A DNA stretch of 24,261 bases from SB21 sp964535295 (lineage in GTDB: Bacteria > CLD3 > SB21). The notes beneath the pieces were generated by a model. That model ran no database searches. It worked only from the letters and a program-made list of their open reading frames with translations, and had not been told where the DNA came from. This document shows positions 1 through 11,262 of the stretch, piece by piece. The stretch lies in NCBI GenBank assembly GCA_964535295.1, contig CAZHUW010000030.1, forward strand, positions 1-24,261, given 5' to 3'. Each line of letters opens with the position of its first letter. The first letter of the stretch is position 1. A program made the position numbers and the translations under genes.

Positions 1-2
1 GG

Positions 3-839
3 GTTACAGCTGCCGACTTCGATGGTGACAATGATCTTGATATAGCCGTATCCAATGAAGGGAGCGGAACCGTCTCGATCCGAATGAACGACGGCGCCGG
101 TAATTTCTCCGGTTCGACCAATGTTGCCGTCGGTACTACGCCCCGCTCCGTGATCGCGGCTGATTTTGATAGCGATGGGGATCTGGATATTGCGGCCGCC
201 AACGAATCGAGCGGTAATGTGTCGATCCGGTTGAACGATGGGGCAGGTAATTTCTCCGGCATATCGAATGTGGCCGTGGGATCCGCGCCTCAATCCGTTG
301 CCGCCGCGGATTTTGACGGAGATGGAGATCTGGACCTTGCGGCAGCCAATCAAAGTTCCGATAACATCTCTATTCTCAGAAATGACGGTTTGGGAAATTT
401 CGTCGGCATTGGCAGTGTGGCGGTTGCATTTGGTCCGGCGTCTGTGGTTGCCGCCGATTTTGACGGGGACGGGGATGCGGACCTTGCGTCGGCAGGACTC
501 AGTTCCAGTGAAGTTTCAATACGCCTCAACGATGGCGCCGGTAACTTTTCCGGCACTACGGATGTGACGGTTGGTTCCAGTCCGTTTGGGGTTACTACGG
601 CCGATTTTGACGGGGATGGAGACATGGATATCGCAGCGGCGAAATATTTTTCGAACGATGTGGCCGTTCGCTTTAACGATGGATTCGGTAATTTTTCCGG
701 ATCGATCAATCGTGCGGCAGGAACCAATGCCAGAGCGCTCATTGCCGCGGATCTGGACGGTGACGGCAAACTGGAGATAGCTACGGCTAATTTCGGTTCC
801 TCCAATTTTTCGATCCTCAAAAATGCTTCAGGCTACTTC
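3..839 (+). repeat. FG-GAP/VCBS array 1 (six visible repeats, 147-nt period)
   Basis: Calcium-loop Asp codons lie at 15, 162, 309, 456, 603 and 750, an exact 147-nt (49-residue) spacing. The array is cut by the left window edge. Confidence 0.9.
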
Positions 840-1415
840 AATGTTACATCCGTAACCCCGCAGCAAAATCAGGGTAATGTTGGCATTTCATCGAATATCT
901 TCGTCAATTTTCCTCAAGATATCAATGTGGCCACTTTAAATAATGCCACGATCAAGATCCGCGGTTCCCACAGCGGGTTACATACGGCTAATTATTTTTA
1001 CGAAGCCAGCTTATCCATCGATCCCGATACCGATTTCAAATTTGGTGAAGTAGTAACGGTCACGCTCACCAACGGTATCATTGGGACCAACACCGACACG
1101 CTCAATCCCTATTCCTGGCAATTTACCGTTGGTGCGTTTGCCGCGACGGGAACTTTCAGCCCGTTACCCGGTGCAACGGTGGGCTCCACTCCATTCGGAG
1201 TCAGTCTGGCGGACCTGGACGGGGACGGCGATCTCGATATGGCTGCGGCCAATGATGTCGATGGAACTGTCTCGATCCGGTTCAATGATGGAACAGGCAA
1301 TTTTTCCGGAAGTACAGATCTTTCATCCGGAACAAATTCAAGAGCCGTAACAGCCTCTGATATTGACAATGACGGGGATTTGGACCTATTAATAGCTTCC
1401 TCCGGTTTTGTAGCG
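3..1415 (+). CDS. Giant surface protein, piece 1: FG-GAP/VCBS propeller repeats with a Big_5 Ig domain
   Basis: The frame is open from base 3, and the first residues already form an FG-GAP repeat (AADFDGDNDLDIAVSN), so the ATG at 84 lies inside a repeat and is not the start. Six repeats of exactly 147 nt follow, with the first Asp of the calcium loop at 15, 162, 309, 456, 603 and 750. Each carries a DxDGDGDxD loop and ends in SIRLNDGAGNFSG-like strands. A Big_5/SbsA Ig-like domain covers about 840-1130 (SVTP near its start, PYSWQFTV at its end). Two more FG-GAP repeats (loops at 1212 and 1359) run into the gap. FG-GAP repeats fold into calcium-binding beta-propellers in integrins and many secreted bacterial proteins. 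No cysteine is present. The ligand cannot be told. Confidence 0.88.
840..1130 (+). other. Big_5 (SbsA-type Ig-like) domain 1
   Basis: Starts SVTPQQNQGNVGISSNI, contains KIRGSHSGLHTANY and IDPDTDFKFGEVVTVTLTNG, and ends PYSWQFTV. This is the pattern of Big_5 domains, and it is shared with 4258-4554. Confidence 0.75.
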
Positions 1416-1989
1416 NNNNNNNNNNNNNNNNNNNNNNNNNNNNNNNNNNNNNNNNNNNNNNNNNNNNNNNNNNNNNNNNNNNNNNNNNNNNNNNNNNNNN
1501 NNNNNNNNNNNNNNNACAGTATCCATTTTGCTCAATGACGGCGCGGCGGGTTTTTCCTCCGGAGGGACTTCTTCTGTAAGTTTTGGTCCGGTCATGGTCA
1601 GACTGGCTGACCTGGACGCCGATACCGATCTTGATCTGGTTACGGCCAATGAGGGCGGAAGCGATGTATCTATTCGGCTTAATGACGGAACCGGTACATT
1701 TTCCGGCGGTTCGGATATTGGAGGATTAGTGTCTCCGCGGTCGGTGTTTCTTGGCGATCTTGACGGCGACGGCGATGTGGACATCGCGGCCGGAAATACA
1801 GGCGGGGCAACTACAGTTTCGATTCGCATTAATGACGGGTCCGCCAACTTCTCGGGTTCTTATAACGCGTTTGTCGGGCCAGGGCCTGCATGGTCAATCG
1901 ATGGAGGAGACGTAGACAATGACGGCGACATCGATATTATCCGCGTCGACGGTTCGGTCAGCGGAAATACGACAGTCTTAAAAAATAAC
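1131..1989 (+). repeat. FG-GAP/VCBS array 2 (five visible repeats, interrupted by gap 1)
   Basis: Loops start at 1212, 1359, 1609, 1756 and 1909. Complete intervals are 147, 147 and 153 nt. Gap 1 lies between the second and third. Confidence 0.85.
1416..1515. other. Assembly gap 1 (100 N)
   Basis: Exactly 100 N, the usual placeholder for a gap of unknown size. It falls between the calcium loop and the SILLNDG strand of an FG-GAP repeat. Joining the flanks directly gives V-A-T-V-S-I and a normal 50-residue repeat, so the missing length should be zero or a whole number of 147-nt repeats. Confidence 0.98.
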
Positions 1990-4900
1990 AATTATATCGT
2001 TCCTACTTCTGTCACTCCGATCCCAAATACCGTTGGAATCAATCCTACGGCCAACATTGTGGTGGAATATCCTGAAGACATGAGTTCATTCGACGCCAAA
2101 GTTTTTGGCTCGCTGAGCGGCTATATGAATACGTCGTTGTTCTACGATAATGTCTTGTATACTTTGACCATTGACCCTACGGCCAATTTTAAGCCGGGCG
2201 AAGTGGTTACCGTGATCATGTCTGGCGCTTCGAATATTGCTGTCAGCGGAAATATTTTGCGGAATGTTCAATTTCAGTTTACCGCCGCTTCATCGTTTGC
2301 CGCGGCTTCCTATTCTTTGCCGGCATCAAATCTTGCGGCTGGAATAAACCCTGGCGGAGTTGCGACGGCGGATTTTAACCTGGATGGTACGATCGATATC
2401 GTAGCCACTAATATTTCACCGAGTGAAGTCACGATCATTCTTAACGACGGCATCGGCGGAATTTTATCAAGTTATACGGTACCCGTTGGAACCAATCCTT
2501 ATGGTCCTCACGTGGCCGATCTCGACAATGACGGCGATGTGGACATTGTCACCGCCGACGCCGGCGGTAATACCGTTACGACACTGCTTAACGACGGCGC
2601 CGGTAATTTTTCGGGGCCGAGCGTTGCCGTAGGTTCCGGTCCTTACGCCGTTCAATCTGCAGACATTGATGGCGACGGGGACCTTGATCTGGTTGTGGCG
2701 AACGCGAATTCAAATAATGTGAGCGTTTTGATCAACGACGGCGCGGCAAATTTTACCGGCGGCGCTACGGTTTCTGTCCAAACAACGCCGTATGATATTA
2801 CTACCGGAGATTTTGACAGCGACGGCGATATGGATTTCGCGACGGCCAATGTGGGGGCAAACAGCATATCGGTTCGTCTAAATGACGGCGCGGGTAATTT
2901 CCCGATTGCATTCGATCCGGCTGTTGGAACCAATCCGCAGGGCATTCAAGCGGCGGATCTGGATGGCGACGGAGATATCGATCTTGTCACCGCAAATACC
3001 ACATCCAATGATGTTTCTGTATTGCTAAATGACGGATCAGGAAACTTTTTCGGCGGTCAAACACCGACGGTCGGTTCCAATCCTTACTCGATTGTTGCCG
3101 GCGATCTCGACGGTGACGGCGATGTGGATTTTGCGACCGCTGACTGGAGTGCCAATACGGTCTCTGTACGTGTCAATGACGGTACAGCCAATTTTACCGG
3201 AAGTACAACGATCTCTGTCGGATCACAGCCTTATGATATTGCCGCAGCGGATCTTGACGGCGACGGTTCTATCGATCTGATTACGCCCAATGCGGGTTCC
3301 AATGATGTGTCGATAGCATTCAATGATGCGATCCTGCCGGCGCCAAGCGGTTTATATGCGGTAGCTCAAAACGGGCAGGTTGAATTGAATTGGACAGCCT
3401 CACCCGGAGCAACATTATACCGCATTTATCATGACGTCAATCCCAATCCTATAGTACAGACGGATTCTTCAGTTGGAACAAACAAGACGGTTACGGGACT
3501 CGTGAACGGTACTTTGTATTATTTCCGTATCAAAGCAATCAATGCGACCGATGAAAGCGGCTACTCCAATGAAGACGCTGCGGTTCCGGTAGCGGGTGCC
3601 GGTCAGGCGCTGAGTCTTGAGGGTATTGATGATGAGGCGGCGATCTTTACGTCATACCAGAACTTGGGTGTTGACCCATCATCGGTCACGATCAGCGCTT
3701 GGGTTAAACCAAACGGTACGTCTCCGTCGATTTCCGCGATCTATGAAGGCCAAGGGATTATCCTTGATGCCGGAGGTTATCTCGGATTAACGCGCGGCGA
3801 TTATACCGGTCAAGACCGTATTTGGGCCTATCTATGGGACGGGAGCCAAATATTTGTAGGCATTCCATATACGAACGGTGTCTGGACTCATGTGGCGGTC
3901 GTTCTTCGCAATGGTCAGCTTTACGCCTATAAGAATGGTGTTGTTGTGGATTCTGCAGTCAGTGGAAATGTCCAGAATATTACATCCGGCTCTATCGGTG
4001 TCGGTGTGAATCCATACAATAGCGTGCATTTTGAAGGTCAGATCGATGAAATGCGGATCTGGAACCGCGGATTGACGGATGCGGAAATGACATCGGTTCA
4101 GGCTAGCCCATCACGTGGGGACGAAGCTGGTTTTTTGGCGAACTGGCATTTTGATGAAGGCTCTGGTGCGACCGCATTCGACGCTTCGCCAAATGACAGA
4201 AATCTTACGCTGTTCAACGGCCCGACATACGTTGTATCCGGCGCGATGGCGGCTCCGCTGTCAATCGTCTCGACCACACCATCGGCCAATGGGCTTTCTA
4301 TTCCGGCAAACAGCAATATTATTGTAAATTTCACATCGGATATTCTAACGGATAGTCTCAATACGAGAAATGTTCTCATTCGTGGCGCGCAAAGCGGTGA
4401 TCATACTTTTACATACGGATACGGTGCGCAAACGGCAAATATTGACCCCAATACGGATTTTATTCCCGGTGAACTTGTTACCGTCACTTTGACCCGGGGC
4501 ATCATAGCCATAAACAGCGATACGCTTAAACCGTATTCATGGCAGTTCTTTGTTCAGACGAATCTTGCGACGGGTTTCTTTTCCGCGGGCGATACCGTTG
4601 TCGTGGGAACTTTTCCCAAAGCCATTGCGGCTGCCGACTTCAATAACGACGGAAGTCTGGATATGGCGGTTGTCAATCAATCGACGAACGATGTTTCCAT
4701 TGCCATCAATGACGGCTCAGGCGGCTTCACCGTTTTGTCCAACGTAGCGGTGGGCAGTCTTCCTTATGAGATCGCGGCTGCAGATTTTGACGGCGACGGC
4801 GACATTGATATTGCGGTTTCTAATAATTCCAGCTCTGATATATCTATTCGTTCAAATGATGGAAGCGGCAATTTCGGTGTGCTAGCCGATATCAGCACGG

Positions 4901-7900
4901 GTGTAGCTCAGTTGACCGTTGCTGCCGGTGACTTCGATGGCGACGGGGATGTCGATCTGATTTCTTCGGAAAGCGGAACCCAGTTGCGCGTTCGCTTGAA
5001 CGACGGTACAGGATCGGCCTTCTCGCCCGGCAATGTGATCAATGTTCAGAACAATCCGTACTTTATCACAGTTGCCGATTTCGACAATGACGGCGATCTC
5101 GATCTGGCGGCATCGAACTACAGCAGCGGTACATTCTCCATACGCCTGAATGATGGAACCGGTGTCTTTGGCGGCGGCGGCGATTTCACGACCAACGGGG
5201 TCCAGCCGAGAACCATCCGTGCGGCTGACTTCAACGGCGACGGACTCGTGGATATTGCTTTTTGTAATGAGAATAGCGGCAACGTAGGGATCAGACTGAA
5301 TGACGGTGTCGGCGGATTTGCCGGTAATGAAATCGGCGTCGGTTCATTGCCGCAATCCATAACTTTGGGTGATTTTGAAGGAGATGGCGACATAGACGTG
5401 GCTGCCGTGAACTACGGATCCACGAATGTCCAGACGATTATTAATGATGGCGCCGGTAACTTCTCTGCAGGATCTTCCTACGCGACGGGTAATGGCGGCG
5501 TTACCATATCTTCAGGTAATTTCTCCGGCATGGCGACTATGGAGATTGTCGCTGCTGACAACACAGCGAATGTGGTCTATGTTCTCGAAAATGCACCAGT
5601 GTTCCAAACGACAACCGTAGTCACGTCGAAGGGTGACGGCGGCGCCGGTTCATTGCGCGAAGCGATCAATTACGCCAATTCTCACTCAGGTCCCGATACG
5701 ATCATTTTTAACGCCTCGGTCGATTCCGTTTTACTCGCCTCTCAGTTACCTGACATTACGGATGATTCTCTGTTCATCAATGGCGACTTTAATTCAGACA
5801 ACATACCCGATGTCGTCATTGACGGAGTCAATAACGGTATCAATGAATCGTTCGTACGTATTGCGGCCAACGACGTTATCGTCAAGGGATTAACCATCAT
5901 TCGTTTTGTGCAAGGCTCTGAAGCGGCCTTGACGATTTCCAATACGGCACACCGGGCAAAAATACTCTACAATTATATCGGTACCGACGGGACTTCTCTC
6001 TACAGCAACGTCAACAATATCGACATCTCGGCTCCGGCGGGCGGAGGACAACACGAAATACGGGGCAACGTCATCTCGGCGCGTGGTTATGGAATATATT
6101 TTTACGGAAGCTCCAACGATCTTGATACGACCAAAATTGTCGACAACAAGATCGGAACGAATGCAGCCGGATCGGCGGCTTTGACTTATCCCAGTCATCT
6201 CGCGGGTATTAATGTCCAGAATGGCTACGGGCTGAAAATACAGAACAATCTGATTTCGGGTTGGAGCACTGAAAGCGCTAAGGCGATCAGTTTTGGATAT
6301 TCCGGATTTTCCTATTATGCCAAGTATGTAGAACTGTTCGGCAACAAGATCGGAACGGACGCAACCGGAACTTCTGCGATCCCCAATAGCACCGGTCTCT
6401 GGTTCGATGTGGGTTCCAACGGCAATTTGATCGGTGACGGTACTCCGACAGGTCGTAATATTATTTCCGGAAACGGGAATAGCGGTATTGAACTTCATTC
6501 CGATTCCAATACGGTCTTGAATAATTTTATTGGTGTTGATGTTACGGGCAACAGCGATCTGGGCAATGGGTTTGCTGGCGTGCATTTGCAGAATTCCAGT
6601 TACAACACCATCGGAGACAATGTGATTTCCGGAAATAATGCCCACGGCGTCTGGATATTTTCTAATGGGGGCTATTCGAATGATAATAAGATCATGAATA
6701 ACAAGATCGGCGTTGGCGTCAATGGCATAACCTCGGTGAACAATGGTCAGCATGGCGTGAGGATCTATGCTGTTTTCGGATGGGGAGCGCGCCGCGACAG
6801 CCTTATCAATAATGTGATCGCACATAATAATTTTAACGCCGTTGAGATGGATGGGTCGTCCGATGCGGATAGCCTGATCATGCACGGCAATAGCATTTTC
6901 AATAATGCACTTGGCGGTATGAATTTCGTATCCGGTTCGAACGGAAGCATCGCTGCGCCAAAGATCAATTCCATCACTCTCGATTCCGTGGTACACGGTC
7001 ATTCATCGCCCAATGCCTATATTCAAATTTACGCCGATTCTACCAATCAGGGCCGGTTACTCTTGGCGACAGGCTACGCCAACGGAGCAGGGGATTTTGA
7101 TCTTCCCGTGACACTGTTCGGAGTAGAACCGCCTTACCTGACAGCACTGCAGGACAGCGCCGGTCGCACGTCGGGATTTTCTGTTCCTATGGGTCTGACC
7201 CTTACCGATCCGAGTATGGTAAATTCTTTGGCGGACGACGGTTCTCCGGGCACTTTACGCTACGGTATAAACTACGCCAACAGCCATCCAGGGCCGGATT
7301 CCATACGCTTTGACATATCTCTGTTGGGCCAGACGATCAACTTGAATAGCAATCTTCCCGATATTACCGATGACTTTACGTTTATCGATGGCGATGTTGA
7401 TGGTGATGGCCGTGGTGATATTCAGTTGTATGGCTTCAATCCGACCGCAGACAAGGGTTTGAATATCTTATCGTCATACAATGAAATCCGCAATTTGAGA
7501 ATCTCCAATTTCTTCAATAATGCCAGCGGCATTGACATCGACGGAGGTAATTACAATGTCGTGACGGGTTGTTATGTGGACGACAATGAAGTGGGTATTC
7601 ATATCAAAAATGGAGGTCGAGGCAATCGAATCGGCGACGGAACAATTCAGGGTAGAAATTACATTTTCAATAATACATACAACGCATCGCCGGGCATGAT
7701 CATCGAACACTTCGGCACAGATTCCAATATCGTTGCCGGTAATTTTATCGGAACCGAAGATGGCGTCACGGGCAGTGGAAATGGAGCCGACGGCGTTATC
7801 ATCCGTCTTGGCGCCAAATACAACCGGATCGGCGATGCGAACGCGCAAGTTTACAACGTGATTTCCGCTAATAACAACCATGGCATCCTGATCGAATCCG

Positions 7901-10853
7901 ACAGCAATATGGTGGTAAGAAATCTGATCGGAACCGATTCTACCGGCACCCTGGCCATGGGCAATCAGGGTTATGGTATTCATATCCTCAACGCCGTTGG
8001 AAATATGATAGGTGACGGAACTCCGGCGGGCCGAAATGTTATTTCAAATAATTCATCAAGCATTCTGAGCGGTGCCGGGGTCATGGTTGAAAATTCCTCC
8101 GGCACTTCGATCTTGGGTAATTTTGTCGGAGCGGATATTACCGGTTTGGCAGCCATGCCAAATTGGGCCGGCGGAGGAGCGGGGTCGGGGGTCACGCTGA
8201 ATAACAGTTCTTATAATATCATCGGTGATGGTACGGACGGTGGACGAAACGTGTTCGGTGATAACGGTTCGGGCGCAGATTTTCCTGTGCAAGTCTACAT
8301 TCAGAGTAGCTCAAATTATAATCTCGTCGCAGGTAACTATGTTGGCACAGATTCAGCCGGAACGAGCTCACTTGGAACCGGTAACGGTATCGGTGTCTAC
8401 GGCAGTGTGAACAACCAGATCGGTCTTAATGCCGGCGCGGCGGCCAACGTGATAGCAGGCAACAGCGGTGATGGTATTATACTTAACAATGCAGATTCAA
8501 CAAAAGTATTTCAAAATTATATCGGCGTAGACCGCACCGGCGTTACGGCGCTTCCAAATAATACCGGTATCGTTATTGAAAACGGAACTCAATACGCCCT
8601 CATTGGCAACAATACCGGTTCCGGTGGGAACATCCTGTCAGGAAATTTTAATGATGGAATTCGTATTCAGGATGTTGGAACCGATAGTAATTTGATTATT
8701 GGAAATTTGATCGGAACGGATCTTTCCGGTAGCACGGCTTTGCCCAATGGCAACGACGGAATTCAAATCGACGGCGGTTCCGCGAACCAAATCGGAGAGA
8801 TCGGTTTCGGTAACCTGATTTCCGGAAATAGCGGGAATGGCGTTGCGATTATTGGCAATACCGGCATAGCGGCGTATAATATCGTCATGCATAACCTGAT
8901 TGGCGTTTCCGCCGACAGCGTCACTGCGCTGGGTAATTCGGGCCACGGAGTGTTTATTGCGGGTATTTCGACCTTTGCGCACAACAACGAAATAATACGA
9001 AATCGGATTGCCTACAATACGAATTTTGGCATTACGGCCGATCAGACCGGATTTCAGGTGGATAGCGACCGTTTCTTCGCGAACGAGATCTATTCCAATG
9101 GCGGCGGCGGTATTTCGCTCGTAGCGGGTGCGCATCAGAATGTCTGGGCGCCTGTCATAACTTCCGTCGGCTTGGACTCCACAGTCAGTGGTTACGCGGG
9201 ACAAAACGCACTGATTCAGTTATATGCTGATTCGGCAAATCAGGGACGCATTTTCCTCGACTCCGTTTACGCCAATGGGTCCGGCAATTGGGCCATGAAA
9301 GTGCCGCCAATGCCGGGAATGAACTATACGGCCATTCAGGACAGTTTCTTCCATTCGTCGGCTTTCTCGGCACCGGTTTCTGCGGCCTACATTGATCCAT
9401 TGGTGGTCACTACCACGCTGGATGACAGCTCCATCGGAACGCTCCGGTATGCGATCGCTTTTGCGAACACGCAATTTGGACGTAATCTTATTACGTTCTC
9501 CCTCTCGCCCAATGATACGATCTTTGTCACGCGTCCGATGCCCAATATCACCGATACACTGGATATCGACGGCCAGGCAACGAATGTAACGGTGAGCGCC
9601 GCGCCGGGTTACACCGGGTTTACGATGTTCAGTTTACGCGCGCCGTTCAGTCAACTGCGTAATTTCAACATGTTCGGCCGCGGTATCGCGCAGCGCGGTA
9701 TTTTCATTGATAACGCAGGGGCAGGCGGAAATGACAGCAAATTAGACAATGTAGACGCTTTGGAATTTACCCTCATCGGTATTCAGGGGGATGCGGTGCG
9801 TGATACGATCCTCAACAGTCATATCGCAGGAAACGGAACGGCTGGAATTGCGCCGGGAATTTTATGGGTCTTAGAAAATAATATTGTCGGTACAGATGCA
9901 GGCGGCGGTACCGCTTATGGAATTCCTCAGGGTATTGGTATTGCAATACAGGTTTATGGAGGAATAAAGATCGGCCAGAATCTCATATCCGGTCACAGCG
10001 TAGCCGGTATTCAGATTGTCGAAAGTAATAACAACTCGATCTTCAATAACGGTATCGGAACGGATGTCACTGCAACCGTGGCCATTCCAAATGACTACGG
10101 TATCGTAATCGATTCGTTATCAATGTATAACCAGATCGGTTTACCTGGCGCAGGAAATGTTATTTCAGGTAATACTAATTTCGCCATCAACATTCAGAAT
10201 AACGGAGCCGATTCGAATTACGTCCTGGCCAACAAGATCGGAACGGATATAACAGGTACTGTAGCTTTAGGGAATGCGATCGGTGTTGCAACGCAGTTGA
10301 CCACCGGTCCGAATTTTGTCGGCGATGGAACGCCTGCGGGACGGAATATCATCTCAGCGAACAGCGCACACGGACTGTATCTGTTTGGACCTGATGTGGC
10401 AGACAACAACTTTATTGGTACGGATGTAACAGGTACCGCGGATCTGGGCAATGCGGCATTCGGTGTATATGTATATGGAGCTAACACGAGGATCATCAAT
10501 AATGTGATTTCCGGAAACGATAATGCCGGCGTATACATTGCCGGAACGAACGGCCATAGTGTGACCGGCAACTTCATCGGAACGGACGTGACGGGTAATG
10601 TTGCGCTGCCGAATCTCGCGGGTATCACATTAACCAATATTGCCTTCGGTTCAACTATCGGCGGAATGACGCTGCCGGAAAGAAACGTGATCTCGGGTAA
10701 TACCAATTCAGGATTGCGTATCGAGAACGGCGCCCGTAATATTACCGCGATCGGCAATTATATCGGTTTATCGGCCGACGGTCTCAATGATCTCGGCAAC
10801 GGATCCAACGGCGTTGAGATCGACAATGCCAGCGGCAATCAGATCGGTAACGG
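1516..10853 (+). CDS. Giant surface protein, piece 2: propellers, Ig, fn3-LamG and three CSLREA/beta-helix modules
   Basis: About 3,112 codons are open from gap 1 to gap 2. In order: three FG-GAP repeats (to ~1989); a diverged Big_5 domain (~1990-2289); seven FG-GAP repeats (~2290-3327); fn3 (~3337-3591); a LamG/concanavalin-like domain (~3601-4251); Big_5 (~4258-4554); seven FG-GAP repeats, the last degenerate (~4558-5598). Three large modules follow, starting near 5602, 7195 and 9391. Each begins with a CSLREA-like segment (GAGSLREAINYANS in the first), then PbH1-type beta-helix rungs (IGTDVTGT, NVISGN), and closes with a beta-domain. The first in-frame Met (1528) is inside a repeat and has no ribosome-binding site, so it is not a start. 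Only two cysteine codons were found (5263 and 7570). It is a scaffold or adhesive region; no enzymatic site was recognised. Confidence 0.88.
1990..2289 (+). other. Big_5-like Ig domain 2 (diverged)
   Basis: Has SVTPIPNTVGINPTANIVV at the start and IDPTANFKPGEVVTVIMSG in the middle, aligning with Big_5 domains 1 and 3. It lacks the PYSWQF ending. Confidence 0.65.
2290..3327 (+). repeat. FG-GAP/VCBS array 3 (seven repeats)
   Basis: Seven calcium-loop repeats in a row (ADFNLDGTID, ADLDNDGDVD, ADIDGDGDLD, GDFDSDGDMD, ADLDGDGDID, GDLDGDGDVD, ADLDGDGSID). This is the number expected for one closed seven-bladed propeller. Confidence 0.88.
3337..4251 (+). other. fn3 plus LamG/concanavalin-like cassette 1
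   Basis: The fn3 domain (3337-3591) shows VELNWTASPGATLYRIY and YYFRIKAINATDESGYSN. The following ~215 residues show VTISAWVKPN, GVWTHVAVVLRNGQLYAYKNG, GQIDEMRIWNRGLTDAEM and WHFDEGSG, the signature strands of LamG-type lectin-like sandwiches. Confidence 0.82.
4258..4554 (+). other. Big_5 (SbsA-type Ig-like) domain 3
   Basis: STTPSANGLSIPANSNIIV at the start, VLIRGAQSGDHTF and IDPNTDFIPGELVTVTLTRG in the middle, PYSWQFFV at the end. Clear paralogue of the domain at 840-1130. Confidence 0.75.
4558..5598 (+). repeat. FG-GAP/VCBS array 4 (seven repeats, last degenerate)
   Basis: Six calcium loops (ADFNNDGSLD, ADFDGDGDID, GDFDGDGDVD, ADFDNDGDLD, ADFNGDGLVD, GDFEGDGDID) and a seventh repeat whose loop has decayed to GNFSGMATME and probably no longer binds calcium. 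Confidence 0.87.
5602..7194 (+). other. CSLREA / beta-helix / closing-domain module 1
   Basis: Begins with GDGGAGSLREAINYANSHSG, a CSLREA-like segment that often precedes right-handed beta-helices. Five IGTD-type rungs (e.g. NKIGTDATGTSAIPN) with NVISGN and NIISGN turns follow. From about 6952 comes a compact domain with NAYIQIYADSTNQGRLLL and LTALQDSAGRTSGFSVP. Confidence 0.82.
7195..9390 (+). other. CSLREA / beta-helix / closing-domain module 2
   Basis: Begins DDGSPGTLRYGINYANSHPG. It contains seven IGTD/IGVD-type rungs with GDGTPAGRNVISNN-like turns. It closes from about 9148 with NALIQLYADSANQGRIFLDS and YTAIQDSFFHSSAFSAP. Confidence 0.82.
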
Positions 10854-11262
10854 NNNNNNNNNNNNNNNNNNNNNNNNNNNNNNNNNNNNNNNNNNNNNNN
10901 NNNNNNNNNNNNNNNNNNNNNNNNNNNNNNNNNNNNNNNNNNNNNNNNNNNNNTGGTAACAAGATCCACCATAATGCCGGCGATATCTCAATCAATGCCG
11001 CGGCTCAGTTGAGCGTTGCAGCTCCGCGTATCATCATGGTTTTACCGGATTCTACTGTCATGGGTAACGCCGCGCCGAATGCGCTCGTGCAGATATTTGC
11101 CGACAGCTCGAATGACGGTCAGATCTTTGTTGATACCACGTATGCCGACGGCACGGGCTTATGGGCGAAAAAAGTTCCTCTCTACGCAGGAATGAACGTT
11201 ACCGCGATGCAGGATAGTTTGGGTAATACGTCGAATTTCTCGGCTCCTTTCACGCCGAGTTT
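9391..11262 (+). other. CSLREA / beta-helix / closing-domain module 3 (contains gap 2)
   Basis: Begins LDDSSIGTLRYAIAFANTQ, has six visible IGTD-type rungs up to gap 2 and resumes at GNKIHHNAG. It closes with NALVQIFADSSNDGQIFVD and VTAMQDSLGNTSNFSAP. Confidence 0.8.
10854..10953. other. Assembly gap 2 (100 N)
   Basis: Exactly 100 N inside the third beta-helix module. The left flank ends in NQIGNG and the right flank resumes at GNKIHHNAG, both beta-helix rung motifs. The frame is kept only if the true length is a multiple of three. At least part of a rung (the RNVISGN segment usual after IGDG) is probably missing. Confidence 0.98.

Noticed and set aside
350..820. Minus-strand frames rich in SPSPSKSA, here and at similar places such as 1389-1847 and 5118-5393
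   Set aside because: The motif is the reverse reading of the DGDGD codons of the FG-GAP repeats, so these are shadows.
84..1538. ATG at 84 as the start of a 484-residue protein
   Set aside because: The frame is open to base 3 and codes for the same FG-GAP repeat at exact 147-nt phase, and there is no ribosome-binding site. The end after gap 1 is in a wrong frame caused by the 100-N placeholder.
3601..4251. LamG-like domain as a glycoside hydrolase
   Set aside because: No catalytic acid motif was seen, and the strands match non-catalytic LamG/concanavalin-like binding domains.
5890..7002. Minus-strand open frame of 370 codons
   Set aside because: It is antisense to beta-helix repeats. Repetitive coding DNA keeps the opposite strand open. 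The product has no recognisable domain and the plus strand has clear homology.
1528..10959. Frame at 1528 as an independent gene
   Set aside because: The first Met is within a repeat that continues from before the gap, no ribosome-binding site can be seen, and the end beyond 10853 is only N-derived.
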